From the NCBI RefSeq assembly GCF_000003815.2, contig NC_049989.1, forward strand, positions 12,703,458-12,760,610: a DNA stretch of 57,153 nt. The letters run 5' to 3'. The notes beneath the pieces were generated by a model. That model was not told where the DNA came from, did no database searches, and saw only the letters and a program-made list of their open reading frames with translations. Both the position numbers and the translations under genes were made by a program. The DNA comes from Branchiostoma floridae. Taxonomy: Eukaryota > Chordata > Leptocardii > Amphioxiformes > Branchiostomatidae. Below are positions 1 to 11,096 of this stretch, in pieces; the first letter of the stretch is position 1, and every line of letters starts with the position of its first letter.

Positions 1-890
1 GTGTTTTTTTATTATATTTCAGCCATACCATAGGTATGGTGAAATATATTGTATTCGTAATGTTTCTTTCTCCTGTCAAATCTTCAGAACACGGTATCTC
101 CGTTGTTCCTCAACCGAATGACTTGAAATTTGGCACAAGGGTAGAGTGGGCCAATACCCTCGGGCGTTTTTTTCATTTTTTCCATATCTGTCTCTTAAAT
201 GATTTTATTAAGGTTTTTTGGTCATCTTAAGACCAAAACTGTATATTTGGGCCCCCTGTACCCTGGTATTATAACCGAATGAGCTGAAATTTGGCACAGA
301 TGTGCCTTGATAAGTCCCCCATATAGATTCAATATCAGTTTTGGTGTACAGTACAACAAAATGCTTATTTTTGCGATTTTTTGACCAATTTTTGACCAAA
401 AAAGGACACTTTTGGCCCCTGTACCCTGGTATTACAACCAAATGAGCTGAAATTTGACAGAGATGTGCCTTGATAATGCCCCCATATAAATTTAAGAACA
501 CTTTTGGTGTACAGTACAACAAAATGCTTATTTTTGCGATTTTTTGACCAATTTTTGACCAAAAAAGGACACTTTTGGCTCCTGTACCTTGGTATTGCAA
601 CCGAATGAGCTGAAATTTGACACAGATGTGCCTTGATAATCCCTTCATATAAATTCAATAACACTTTTGGTGTACAGTGCAACAAAATGCTTATTTTTGC
701 GATTTTTGGCCAATTTTTGACCAAAAAAGGACACTTTTGGCTCCTGTACCCTGGTATTACAATTAAATGACCTGAAATTTGGTATAGATAGGCATTAGAT
801 ACTTGGTAACAAGATTCAAGTAAAATTTTTGACATAAACAACTTTAAAATGATTAATTTTGGCACTTTTCTGAGGGGAAATTTGTTTTCT
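1..890. repeat. 163-bp tandem repeat array
   Basis: The motif GTACCCTGGTATT (with small changes) recurs at about 258, 421, 584 and 746, giving a period of 162-163 bp. Each unit also carries AATGAGCTGAAATTTG and a paired TTTTTGACCA motif. A more diverged unit lies upstream at about 100-257. The last unit runs into the duplicated segment that starts near 740. Open frames here on the minus strand are by-products of the repeat. Confidence 0.85.
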
Positions 891-2095
891 TTTGGCCTCC
901 TGACGTGACCTTCCGTGACCCCGCACAGAGCCACACCTGTGCGCGTCAGCCGGAGAGTTAATTGAATCAAAGACCTAGCCAATCAGCGAAGAGGAGGCCA
1001 AAGGCTAATTAATATTCATAAGCGGGGCCTCATGATCCCGTATATAGCAGTGTTCCCGCCAGGGGGAGCAAAGCCCGCCTAAGGCTCTCGCATTTTAGAC
1101 TATTCAGAAGGCTTTATATTGTATCAGTTCTTAGGGGCATATCTATGATCAGTTCTTAGGGGCATATCTATGATAATCGCAGCAGTCACTTAACTTCTCT
1201 TCAGGAGTTTAGCGTAACACTGTTTCAGGTCAAACCGTCAAAGGCAACTAAAAACAAACTTATAACTTGTTATCCGAAGTTGAAACGCTAGCGATGGTAT
1301 TTTCGCTGCGCTGTTAGCTCCGTGCGACTGTTGTTGACGGTCTTATAACGGTATATTTTGCACCCCTGTACCCTGGTATGAGTAACATTTGGTATAGATA
1401 GGCATAATATAGTTGGTAAAATGATCCAAGTAAAATTTTTGGCATAAAGTACTGTAAAAGGCTTAATTACAGCACTTTTTTTAGGGGAAATTGGTTTTCT
1501 TTCGTTCTCCATGCCGTGACCTTTCGGACGTTCACCCCACAGAGCCGACATCTGCACCTGCGTCTAGCCGGCAGGAAGAGTTAATTCAATTAATGGTTCA
1601 GCCAATCAGCGAAGAGGAAAGCGAAGGCTAATTAATATTCATAAGCGGGACCACACAATACGTTAACTTGAAGACTCAGGCCGTACAGACTTCTCGCCAG
1701 GATTTTTTCAAAGCGTCGGACAGGGGTCCGGGGGCCGCCGAATGTCCCTGGCGGGGTCCAGGGGCAGGGCCACTGTGGGGGGGACCCAGGTGGGCGAAGC
1801 CCCCCCGGAAGCTCTTGCATTTTAGGCTATTGAGAAGGCTTCTTTTATCAGTTTTTTTAGGGCCATATCTACGATAATCGTAGCAGTCACTTACTTCTCT
1901 TCAGCAGTTTGACTTTAAAATATTTCGGGTCAAAGCTTCAAAGACAACTAACACCTCATAAAACACAAACTTTACTTAGCTCAACAGTATACAAAAATAT
2001 TGTACGGGTTGCATCCTTAGTTGAAGCGCTTATTTATAGCGCTAGTATCTTCGCTGCGCCGTTAGCCGCCGTGCGACTTTTGTTGACGGTCTGAT
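740..2095. repeat. Tandem duplication of a ~620-740 bp segment with CCAAT/TATA-like content
   Basis: About 740-1345 and 1362-2095 align as two diverged copies. Shared blocks are the CTGTACCCTGGTAT start, GCCAATCAGCGAAGAGGA (about 980 and 1600), CTAATTAATATTCATAAGCG (about 1006 and 1630), the ATCGTAGCAGTCACTTA region, and a shared end near CGTGCGACTGTTGTTGACG / CGTGCGACTTTTGTTGACG. The first copy has a TATATAG sequence about 60 bp after the CCAAT motif. The second copy has a GC-rich insertion near 1700-1800. It could be a transposon family or a duplicated promoter; no gene is attached to either copy. Confidence 0.7.
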
Positions 2096-2099
2096 ATCC

Positions 2100-3940
2100 C
2101 TACGTCGCCGCCTCGCTGATATTCCCACGGACATGTTTCCAAAAAAATACCCAGCAAAAAACGCTGTTCTGCGTCAAATTCTATTCTATAAAACTCAGTG
2201 TTACAGTCTAAATATTTTGTAGAAGCACCGCTGTAGGAAAGAAGGTCCAAGCAATGTAAAACATCACGTAGCATGAAGTTCGCTGTCAACTGGCACACAG
2301 CACATGACTGTTTGAAACTCTAAGTCTAATCAACAGCCGTGTTTGATTGATAGCCGGCGGTCCTATGATGAAGTCGGCGAAAGGTGCGTTAGTTAGAAAA
2401 TCTGCGTTTAGTTTTGATACGTAATTATAAGTTAAACAGTGGCGAGAATGATTATTTTCTCATCAATATTTCTCTTCAGAATTATTTGAACTTAATTGTA
2501 CATCTAAACAATTGGCTTACCTGTGCAATGTTTATATGATTAATGATCAGTGTACTGAAATCATGTGTAACGTATGGCTCCTAGTCAATAGATCAGCATT
2601 TTCTCTATAGTGACCACCTGTCTATAGTGGCCACATTTCCTAGTGCTGTTGTTGTTTGGCATAAACTTTGAACATTTAAATTGTAAGTAACTTTAAACTG
2701 CCAGAGTTTCAGCCCAATAAAACACTCTCAGCGCCAGGGTATGAACAGACTGACCAGACAGACGAAAATAAATCCTCGAACAAGGTTCAATCGTATCTTC
2801 CGGGTCTGGCAGGAAGTTGTTAAACTAAAATAAGAATAGGCTCGATGGTTGATTGCATACAAAGTAAAACAGTTTAACAGTTTTACAGCTTGAAGAAAAC
2901 AAACGCTCCTACAGTACCTGCACCTGCTTGATAATTATTAAATCGTATGCCCTACTTGAATAAAAAAAGTTCATTGCAATAATAAATGTACCCACATCAC
3001 AAGGAGCTTATACTTTTTTAAACATACACCTAGTTATCGTACTGAAAATTGTTAATGACATTACATGAAGTCATTCAACAATTTTCAGTCATGATGAAAA
3101 TTTTCTGAATGGAAGGTGTGATTATTGTCATTTTCTGAAAAATAGAAGCAAGCTCTGTTTTTACCTGGAGTCAATTCACAATACCAGTCCACTTTGGGGG
3201 ATAATGTACTGTTAAGAGGATGTTCCATTTTTGCGCAGGGGTGATTTGGAACAGTCCAATGTTGCGTGGGAAGGGGTATGGCTGAAATATGCTGTATTTG
3301 CTCTTAAGCAAATGTCGGCCTTTCTAGTTCCATATACAATTGCATGTAACTCCATCACAAAGCATAGTCATAACAAATGAGGTATCGTGTTAAAGAAAAA
3401 TATACAAGCTTCCTAATTGTATACCACCTTATGCAAGTCATTCAATAACTACGTAAATGTGTTCAATCAAAATTTCGACACTTTCGTGACTTTCGTGACC
3501 AATTTTCATAAGTAGCCCTGGTGCTCGACCCATACATGTGAATTAATGAGAAATTGAATGTCTTTGTAAAGGACAATGAATAAGCTCTCCATCGAAATAT
3601 GATACAGTGCATTGATAAAGTATACAACAGCACATTTGCCAATGATGGACTCCATTGGTTGTACAACATGTCATGTGAATAAGCATAAGTTCTTTCTGAC
3701 GGAAAGAGGTGGCTCAAAGAAGACAGGGGCCGTCTGAGATTACATACTTCCATCAAGATTGGTAAAAGTCCACAAGTAAGGTGAGGATCAGTAAGGCCTT
3801 ACAGTCTCGGTATCGTGTTGTTGTTTCGTCGATTCATTGCTGAACTTCCCAGATAACAAAAAAAACACATTGAAGTCATGGTTTGAACTCTCTAATTATA
3901 ATATTATTGAGCAATTCGATAAAGACGAGGCATTTTGGTG
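2100..3940. other. Intergenic, no gene seen
   Basis: AT-rich sequence with no supportable exon. A short stretch at 2601-2640 (two copies of a CTATAGTGRCCAC motif) matches the inner part of the inverted-repeat element at 9102-9283, so it is a relic of that family. The region includes whatever 3' UTR the minus-strand Kelch gene has. Confidence 0.5.
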
Positions 3941-3948
3941 TAGACCTT

Positions 3949-5987
3949 TTACAATGCCGGCAAACCGTCCTCCCCTTCAGTTCGTGCTAGTTCGTAACCG
4001 GCTATAAAATCGTCCAGTTCTGCGTATTTCTTCCTGTTCTCTTCCATAGCTTTCACAAGTTTGTCGTGTATCCATCCGCAGTCCCGTATGGCCACAGACG
4101 CGTGCGCCCGCCTGNNNNNNNNNNNNNNNNNNNNNNNNNNNNNNNNNNNNNNNNNNNNNNNNNNNNNNNNNNNNNNNNNNNNNNNNNNNNNNNNNNNNNN
4201 NNNNNNNNNNNNNNNNNNNNNNNNNNNNNNNNNNNNNNNNNNNNNNNNNNNNNNNNNNNNNNNNNNNTGTTGAGGCATGGGAAGTTTCTGGAATCCCTAC
4301 TTTCCATGTCAAAAGCGCACATGGAAAAACGCCTCCCCAACATGGGCATCAGGTATATCTTGGAGCCAAGAACAGCGCTCTGGTACTGCGGTTTACCGCA
4401 ATGGTACGACTCAACGTCGTAATGCTCCCAGGTATCATTCATCGGATCGTACGTTTGGACATAAAAGTTTTCGTGTCGGCCTTCCCAGTAGCCCATGACC
4501 ACGACTTTATCTTTAAATGACGACGTGACAGTTTTTTCCACGGTGTGCGGCACTGGAGCTATCTTTCTCCACCGGTTGCTCCGTGGTGAGAAGGATTCGT
4601 AGCACTCCGCGGCTTTGTCGGCAGCCATGTTGGTCCCGACGGCGTAAAGTCGTCCCTGAGCCGCCACAAAACCGAACTGGCCCTGGTGAAACGTCAGGGG
4701 CTCGGGCAGGCGCAACCACAGGTCAGCAGAAGAGACATACCTCCAGAACTGCATCTCTCTCGGGTCCTCAGCCTGGCACCGCTCCATCGAGGCGAGGATG
4801 TAGATGTCGTCATCCATGGCCAGGACGTTCAGATAGCAGTTCTTGGAGACCAGGCTGAAGGGAAGGTCGGACAAGATAGCATGGGAGCATCTCCACGGGC
4901 CCAGACAGTCCATGTACGGGACTTTGACCGGCTTGTGTCCCGCCGTCTCGCTGCCGCTGATCCCGCCCACCTGTACCAGTATCTCCGCAGGAAGGCGATG
5001 TGTCCTCTGCTGGAAGAGATCTTCTTCCACTTCTTGGATGATGTCTAAACATTCGGGGTCGTTCTTGATCAATGGTTCGTGCTTAACGTTGAACTTGAAG
5101 TAGTCCTCAGTCATCAGACGAAGGTCAGCGCATCTCAGCAAGGCCGGTAAGAACTCGAGCCGCGTTGTGTCGGCCTTGGTCCATTTCATGACCGCTTCAT
5201 AGACGCTCTCTTTACACCACTGACATCTCTCGTCGGTGAGGAAGAACAGGACCTGGTCATAGGAGAGAAGCTCAAACTCTCCCGTTCTGACGGTGTCTGG
5301 GAAGTTATCTATAGCAAACGCTCTGGCCTCTTCTACCAGGCTTTTGCAGGAGTAGAACTCTGCGAGGTACAAAATGCCGAAACAGTTGTCTGAGTCCAGT
5401 TGGCGCGAGAGGTACCTGCAGCAGGCAGTCACGACGGAGCTGAGTTGAAACAGCGAAGCTGCGTGGAGCAGAGACTCCACATTACCGTTCCTGATGTTCA
5501 GAGACCCCGTGTAGAAGTAGTCTAAGAGATCGCTGACTATGTGCGACTGTACATCGTTCAACCGGACCTTTTCGTCTTTTCCTTCTCTGAATTCTCCAAG
5601 CAGAAGTGTGACGAAGAAAGGACTAGACGCGGCCAGGACCGCCCGATGGCAGTGGAACTTGGTGTCACTGACGCACAAGATGACGTCACAAAATGTGTGA
5701 GTTGTTCTGGACTCGTTCAAAGCGGTTATAGCCGGTCCTAAGTCAGACTGTAGTTTGGGGTATTGTAGTTTGTTTCCCTTCTCGTCCTCTGTTATAACCA
5801 GGGTGACGAGGTTCTTCTCAACGCTTTTCAGTAGATCTGAGAACGTGACCGCTTCTTGGCTGTTGACCTTCCGTAACCCCTGCAGTAGACGACGGCCGTG
5901 AAGCGTCTCACAAACTTGAAGTTCACCTTTGTCGTTAAAAACATAGTCAAGGTCATCACTAGAAGCATCTGCTTCCTCTTCTGCCAT
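3949..5987 (-). CDS. BTB-BACK-Kelch (KLHL-type) protein, gap near C-terminus
   Basis: Kelch-like proteins are substrate adaptors for Cullin-3 ubiquitin ligases. The BTB domain binds Cul3, BACK positions it, and the kelch propeller takes the substrate. The single coding exon starts at the ATG at 5987 (AAAACATGG context). A UTR splice acceptor sits just upstream (TTTTTTTTCAG ending at about 6014). Residues 1-93 are an acidic N-terminal extension, longer than in most family members. BTB covers about 94-196 (FCDVILCV, HRAVLAASSPFF), BACK about 200-300, and degenerate kelch repeats follow from about 335 (AQGRLYAVGT, KDKVVVMGYW). The 153-N run at 4115-4267 interrupts the last repeats. After it, two frames are open. 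The one ending at 3949 gives a coherent tail (CGWIHDKLVKAMEENRKK..), the other stops at 4053. The gap size is therefore probably wrong modulo 3, or an intron lies in it. The exact KLHL orthologue is not assigned. Confidence 0.88.
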
Positions 5988-6030
5988 GTTTTGGTCTTGA
6001 TGGCCCTCGACCTGAAAAAAAATCAGACAA
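5988..6030 (-). promoter_or_regulatory. 5' UTR splice acceptor of the Kelch gene
   Basis: On the minus strand a polypyrimidine run followed by CAG ends at about 6014, with about 26 nt of leader before the ATG at 5987. This suggests an upstream non-coding exon and fixes the start used for the coding exon. Confidence 0.55.
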
Positions 6031-7440
6031 TGTAGACGGTTGAAAATAGAGATCGACAGCTTTTAAGTGAAGGTACATGTTATGTCTCTGCAGCTATTAC
6101 TTAATTCACCCAGATGCATGGATTAATGTATTACTTTTGTCTGTGAGTTTGTTTGCTTCTTTCTCTCCCCCACCTGCCTCTCTGCCTCATGATATCGATA
6201 CGTCATCCCTCTCTCTCTCTCCTACACTTTCTATCTCCCTCTATCTCTGCTTATAGTGGCTATACATCCCCTCTCTCATCTTTTCCCTCTCTCTTTCTCT
6301 CTCTCCAACTGTTTCCGAAGTGCAGTGCAGTTCTGTGTGTTCTACTAGGAGGCGTTTAGCGTCTGACCGTGGGGTGATCGAAGCTTGCCATCTCTGATCT
6401 ATTGTTTCTTCAGACATTGTTATGATATCGGCAACATGTACAACGTCTGCCCCCTGGGGTGTGATATGACATAGCACACCAGTCATAACACCGAGGTCTT
6501 ATTTCAAACATACAGTATATCTGTCGAACTTGACCTGATCTTTTTGCTCTGCTGACCTTTCTTACATATTGTGCTTCACGTCACCTGTTAGGGGATGTCA
6601 AGACTTATTTTTGTGCTATATTAAGGTTTTGATAGACAACATAAAACCAAAGTGACCTACACTTGAGGTCTGTGTTGTGTTGGTAGAGTAGCTTACGGTA
6701 CTGCATACTTCGGTCAGTGTTGTGTGGTTGCCATCGAAGAGTCAGAATGCCTAGTAGTAGGTTACGTTACGTAACGAATTTGGAGTTTTTTTTTTTACAT
6801 GATACTCTTTCGAAAGGTCATACTTCTACCTGTACGTGGTTTCAGTCTATTCTACGATTTGTTGTATTGAAATAGATGTTCTAAACCCGTGTTTGTAAAA
6901 CTCTCAGCATTGGATGCCAAGCCCCCTCCCCTCCCTTTCTCTTTCATCGCTAGTTTCCCTTCTCCTCTCTCAACGGCAAAAATATATTTACGGAACTGTT
7001 TGTATCTCTTGCATATTCATGTCGTACGATGTCCCTTCGCTCGGCAAATAAAGCTAAGGAAATCGGTGAAATGTTGTGACTGACCTGGATTTAGTTACGG
7101 GGAGGGCACTGGAGGTGATTGAACAGACTGCGACACAGCAGAGGCGGGTCAGAGCCTGTAAACCCGATATGCTGTGCCAACAAAATATTACTAATTTTAG
7201 CTTCAGGATCCTGGGCTCGAGAGTGATCACGTGACCCGTGGAGCATCGTCGAAAATGGTCGAAGTGGCCGACACTGTCACATCAATACAGATGAATACAT
7301 GATTACATAAGAGTAAGTTTGATACCAATGGACTTTTTGTAATTCGTATTTTATAGGCTTTTCGGTCAAGTATGATGATCCTATACAAGTCGGCCAAAGT
7401 TGAAATACATTTATCGAGATTTACCCCCATTTTGACATAC
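6014..7440. other. Intergenic/5' flank of Kelch gene, CT-rich tract
   Basis: No coding exon supported. 6160-6310 is a CT-rich, CTCTCTCT-bearing low-complexity tract. An upstream non-coding exon of the Kelch gene may lie here but cannot be placed from sequence alone. Confidence 0.5.
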
Positions 7441-7560
7441 CAGGTAATAGGGGTGGGTACCGGTACACCGGTTTTTCGTATTGGACCGGTCCAGAAAAAC
7501 CGGACCTGAAAAAATTCGGTAGACCAGATGTTGGACCTATTGGAAAATGAACAGATTATA
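7441..7560. repeat. GGTACCGGTACACCGG-type repeat fragment
   Basis: A short segment dense in ACCGGT words (GGTGGGTACCGGTACACCGG, then GGACCGGTCC) stands out from its AT-rich surroundings. It looks like a dispersed-repeat fragment. No terminal repeats were found. Confidence 0.35.
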
Positions 7561-8155
7561 TGATCAGGCTCTCATAGGTGTGAGGGCTCTTTGACACTCG
7601 AGACGTGTCTCTCCTCAAACACAGGACCTTCGTTTAACGTCCTTTCCGATGGGCGTTCCTAACCATAGCTAGGTAACCTGAGTGAAGTGACGTTTTGTAA
7701 ATTTCCTCTCTCAAAGGTGTAATGTGGGCATCGGGCATGACACGAGATAGCAAAACCGGAAGTTGCGCTGCAGTACCAAAGCAAGGGAAGCCGCTAGGAA
7801 GCCCAAAATCTAATCATTTCTATCTTNNNNNNNNNNNNNNNNNNNNNNNNNNNNNNNNNNNNNNNNNNNNNNNNNNNNNNNNNNNNNNNNNNNNNNNNNN
7901 NNNNNNNNNNNNNNNNNNNNNNNNNNCGGTCAGATTTAGATTCAAACCCACTACATTTCAGGACATTGCAGATTACTTTTTCAAAACCTAGAATGCCTCT
8001 TATACAAGCAATACTGCTGATGTTTCGATGTCTGTCAGACATCTTCCTCAGAGCTTCTAACTGGAGTTCCGCTTGTCTCCGATATATGTAGCCGATGTAG
8101 GTGGCGCTTTTATGGCGAGAACACAATCCCAAATGTGGCTGAGTTTCGTTGGTGA

Positions 8156-8370
8156 ATACTGTAAATGCATTAAAGTTCGCGGGGATTTAATTTTGTGGTA
8201 GCGGGGAAAAAGGACTTTTCGCGGTGGTTTTAATTTCGCGGTAGCACCATGCACTGTTGCATCTTAATGCAATGGAAAAATGTTCGCGGTGGTTTTAAAG
8301 TCGCGGTGAAGCGGCCACCGCGAAAACCGCGAACATTAAACCACTGCGAAAATTTCTGCATTTACAGTAT
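8156..8370. mobile_element. MITE-like element with TIR ATACTGTAAATGCA
   Basis: The 215-bp block begins ATACTGTAAATGCA and ends TGCATTTACAGTAT. Its interior is rich in CGCGGTGGTTTTAA and CGCGGTAGC words that also pair across the element (AAGTTCGCGG against CCGCGAACATT). No coding capacity. A fragment of the same family is at 22713-22790. Confidence 0.85.
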
Positions 8371-8734
8371 ACCCCAAAAATCATTTCTTCATTTCTTGAC
8401 TTCTTAGATTTCATAATGAAGCTTTAAGGCAACTTTTTTTTTGTCTATTTATCTTATTTGCACGCTCGCATCAGTTTTGTGGTTCCCAGGGAATGTTATC
8501 CATATAATCACATCAACATGGCCTAATTAGTAACGCGTCCCACTGGGCAGACTCCAGTGATGTGATACTTGTTACATTGACATTTCTTCTCTCTCAAGGG
8601 CTGTAAAATAAATGGCCTGACATTGCCACCCACGTGGCATTGACCCGAATGGTGGTTCTAGTGGTGCTGCATATATGGAACATACAAATGTACATTGTAC
8701 AGACTGTCAGTCACCCAGTGCTTATCAACAGGGC

Positions 8735-8945
8735 AGCCTATTAAGCATTTGCACATGAACCTTATGAAATTTGTACAAATCTTATGTGATACGCACGAAA
8801 CACTATGTGAAAATGTATGAATCTTATGAAAACCGCACAAATTGCCATACGGAACCGTGCGAACCTTATATGATACACACAAATCATTATGTGACACGCA
8901 CAAATCTTACGTGACTTACACGTGCATGAACCTTATGCAAGCCGG
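8735..8945. repeat. Degenerate short tandem repeat (CTTATGTGAYACGCACAAA-like)
   Basis: Variants of CTTATGTGATACGCACGAA / GAACCTTATGAAA follow one another at irregular spacing, roughly every 20-35 bp, for about 200 bp. This reads as an old, diverged minisatellite; open frames on both strands come from it. Confidence 0.6.
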
Positions 8946-9101
8946 CCAACCACTGCCGGGGTCTCGACAGACGGAGCAGAATATTCAAGTGGCTTCAATC
9001 TTTGGCGAAGGGAAAATACGATGTGGCATGCCGAATTGTGCAAAAGAGTAACTCATAGGCTATTACAAACGTCTACATGACGGTATACATGTACATACAT
9101 G

Positions 9102-9283
9102 TACAGTCAAACCTGTCTATAGTGGCCACTCTAGGGACCGGACAAATGTGGCCACTATAGACAGGTGGCCTCTGTATAGAGGTGCAACTTGTAGATACAA
9201 TACCCAAGGGACCGACCAAAAGTGGCCACTATGGACAGGTGGCCCCTCTGTAGAGGTGGCCCCTAATACCAGGTTTGACTGTA
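9102..9283. mobile_element. MITE-like element with TIR TACAGTCAAACCTG
   Basis: The element starts TACAGTCAAACCTG and ends CAGGTTTGACTGTA (perfect 14-bp inverted ends). Between them are several copies of GTGGCCACTAT(A/G)GACAGGTGG, some inverted. Length is 182 bp and there is no coding frame. Diverged relics occur at 2601-2640 and possibly around 35560-35630. Confidence 0.85.
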
Positions 9284-9499
9284 TGTCCATTCCATGTCCT
9301 GAAATACAAATCACGGGTAGAAACANNNNNNNNNNNNNNNNNNNNNNNNNNNNNNNNNNNNNNNNNNNNNNNNNNNNNNNNNNNNNNNNNNNNNNNNNNN
9401 NNNNNNNNNNNNNNNNNNNNNNNNNNNNNNNNNNNNNNNNNNNNNNNNNNNNNNNNNNNNGGAGAAATAGCACATCTTGTAGTTCTTTCATCCTTGGCC

Positions 9500-10862
9500 G
9501 ATTTCAATTAAGACGGTGCCAGCCTTCAACGGGAAGCTATCTTGGGAACTGAGACTTCACTTCAAGAAGGCAGAACTAAGGCTTAAGACATTGGGCCGTC
9601 TTTCCCCACGAGAAATCGAGAAGTCTGGACATGATAAAACAAAGTGCAGACACATCAATGCTTAGTACATGTGTCTTGGGAAATCACCCGGACTTAACAA
9701 GACTATATATAACGTTAAGCCTTGGTGGAAAACCTTCCAAAGACGTAATTATCCAGAATTACTTTCACTTTTTGGAATTTGGGGCAATCAAGTTCTGGGG
9801 ATTGGTACAAATTGAAGCACAGAACTCCCTTGTGAAAATGTGAGGCAAATTAGAGTTCATTGTAATTTGTAGACTTCAAACTAGGTTAGCGATCTTTGCT
9901 CCATTATTTATTATGGATACGGAAACAATGTTTTTGGTCTGTAGTAGACCACATGCAAATGTCTGAGCACAGAAAAGTAAACATAGAACTTCAAGCATTT
10001 CAATTTTTGTTGGGATGATTGGCAGAATACAGTAATACAGATGAATTATCTGCTAGGATAATACGTAGTACGTATACATTATGTAGAAAAATTCAATTCC
10101 ATTTACAAATAGTTATTATTCTTGCTCAGTTTTACATATCTTGAACTTCTGTGTTGAACTTAAAACAAAATTCAGTCAAAATATTATAGTTACTAGAGCT
10201 GTTTTTGTAAGGGACAAGTGTTACAGTTACAGTAGCAGGATTGCTCACTGGAACCTTGAATTATTCGGCCAATATCTAACCAAATCACCCTGGCCCGAGT
10301 GATGGGAATATGGACTTGTCAAACCCAGACTGTAGGCGAAGTTAGCTCATATTCATACTATAGGCTTAAGCTTACAAGTACAGTGCTAGTGTATATCAAA
10401 TGAGAATGTGCACAGCATTCTTTATCAAACCTGTCAATCTTCTCCAGGACCTACCTTAAGTTTGCTTATCTCACATTACAAGGAATTCCCTATAGAACAT
10501 ATCAAACCCAGATGTCACTATACTTATGCTNNNNNNNNNNNNNNNNNNNNNNNNNNNNNNNNNNNNNNNNNNNNNNNNNNNNNNNNNNNNNNNNNNNNNN
10601 NNNNNNNNNNNNNNNNNNNNNNNNNNNNNNTAATATAATGATTGGTAATTTGTATTAACAAAACACAGCATTCTGGAAACTTAACCAAACTGTGATAATA
10701 TGAGAAACCTGCAATTATTGCAATTATGATGACACAGTAACCTGTATGCAAATGTACTAATATCATATAACTGAGATAAGTAAAGACACACTGTATTAAA
10801 ATTTTATGTTTACACTAAAGCACTTTTGCTCTCTTTCACATACACACTCACACACACTTTCT

Positions 10863-10906
<44 letters not shown>

Positions 10907-11096
10907 CCTCTCTCTCTCGCGCACACACACACACACACACACACACAATCATGTACACACACACACGAACACAACTTAACTGTGAATGATACTTTATGGA
11001 AGAAGGGTTTTTGACAGTTTTGATTTCAGTGTATCTTACAGTCAGTATATCTTACAAATTGAATGATAATTTTGGATATGCATTTAAGGTACAAAT
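9500..11096. other. Intergenic, AT-rich, with microsatellites
   Basis: No exon is supported. A 100-N gap lies at 10531-10630. 10868-10918 is a (CT)n tract followed by (CA)n at 10920-10970. The apparent short proteins here are repeat translations. Confidence 0.5.
10860..10975. repeat. Compound (CT)n-(CA)n microsatellite
   Basis: An almost pure CT run of about 50 bp gives way to CA repeats, with a few interruptions. Typical simple-sequence DNA. Confidence 0.95.

Noticed and set aside
365-982. 205-residue minus-strand frame
   Set aside because: Spans the 163-bp tandem repeat; its repeated YQISGHLIVIPGYR blocks follow the repeat period.
4583-5048. Plus-strand frames of 91 and 120 residues over the Kelch gene
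   Set aside because: Antisense to a well-supported coding exon; no independent evidence.
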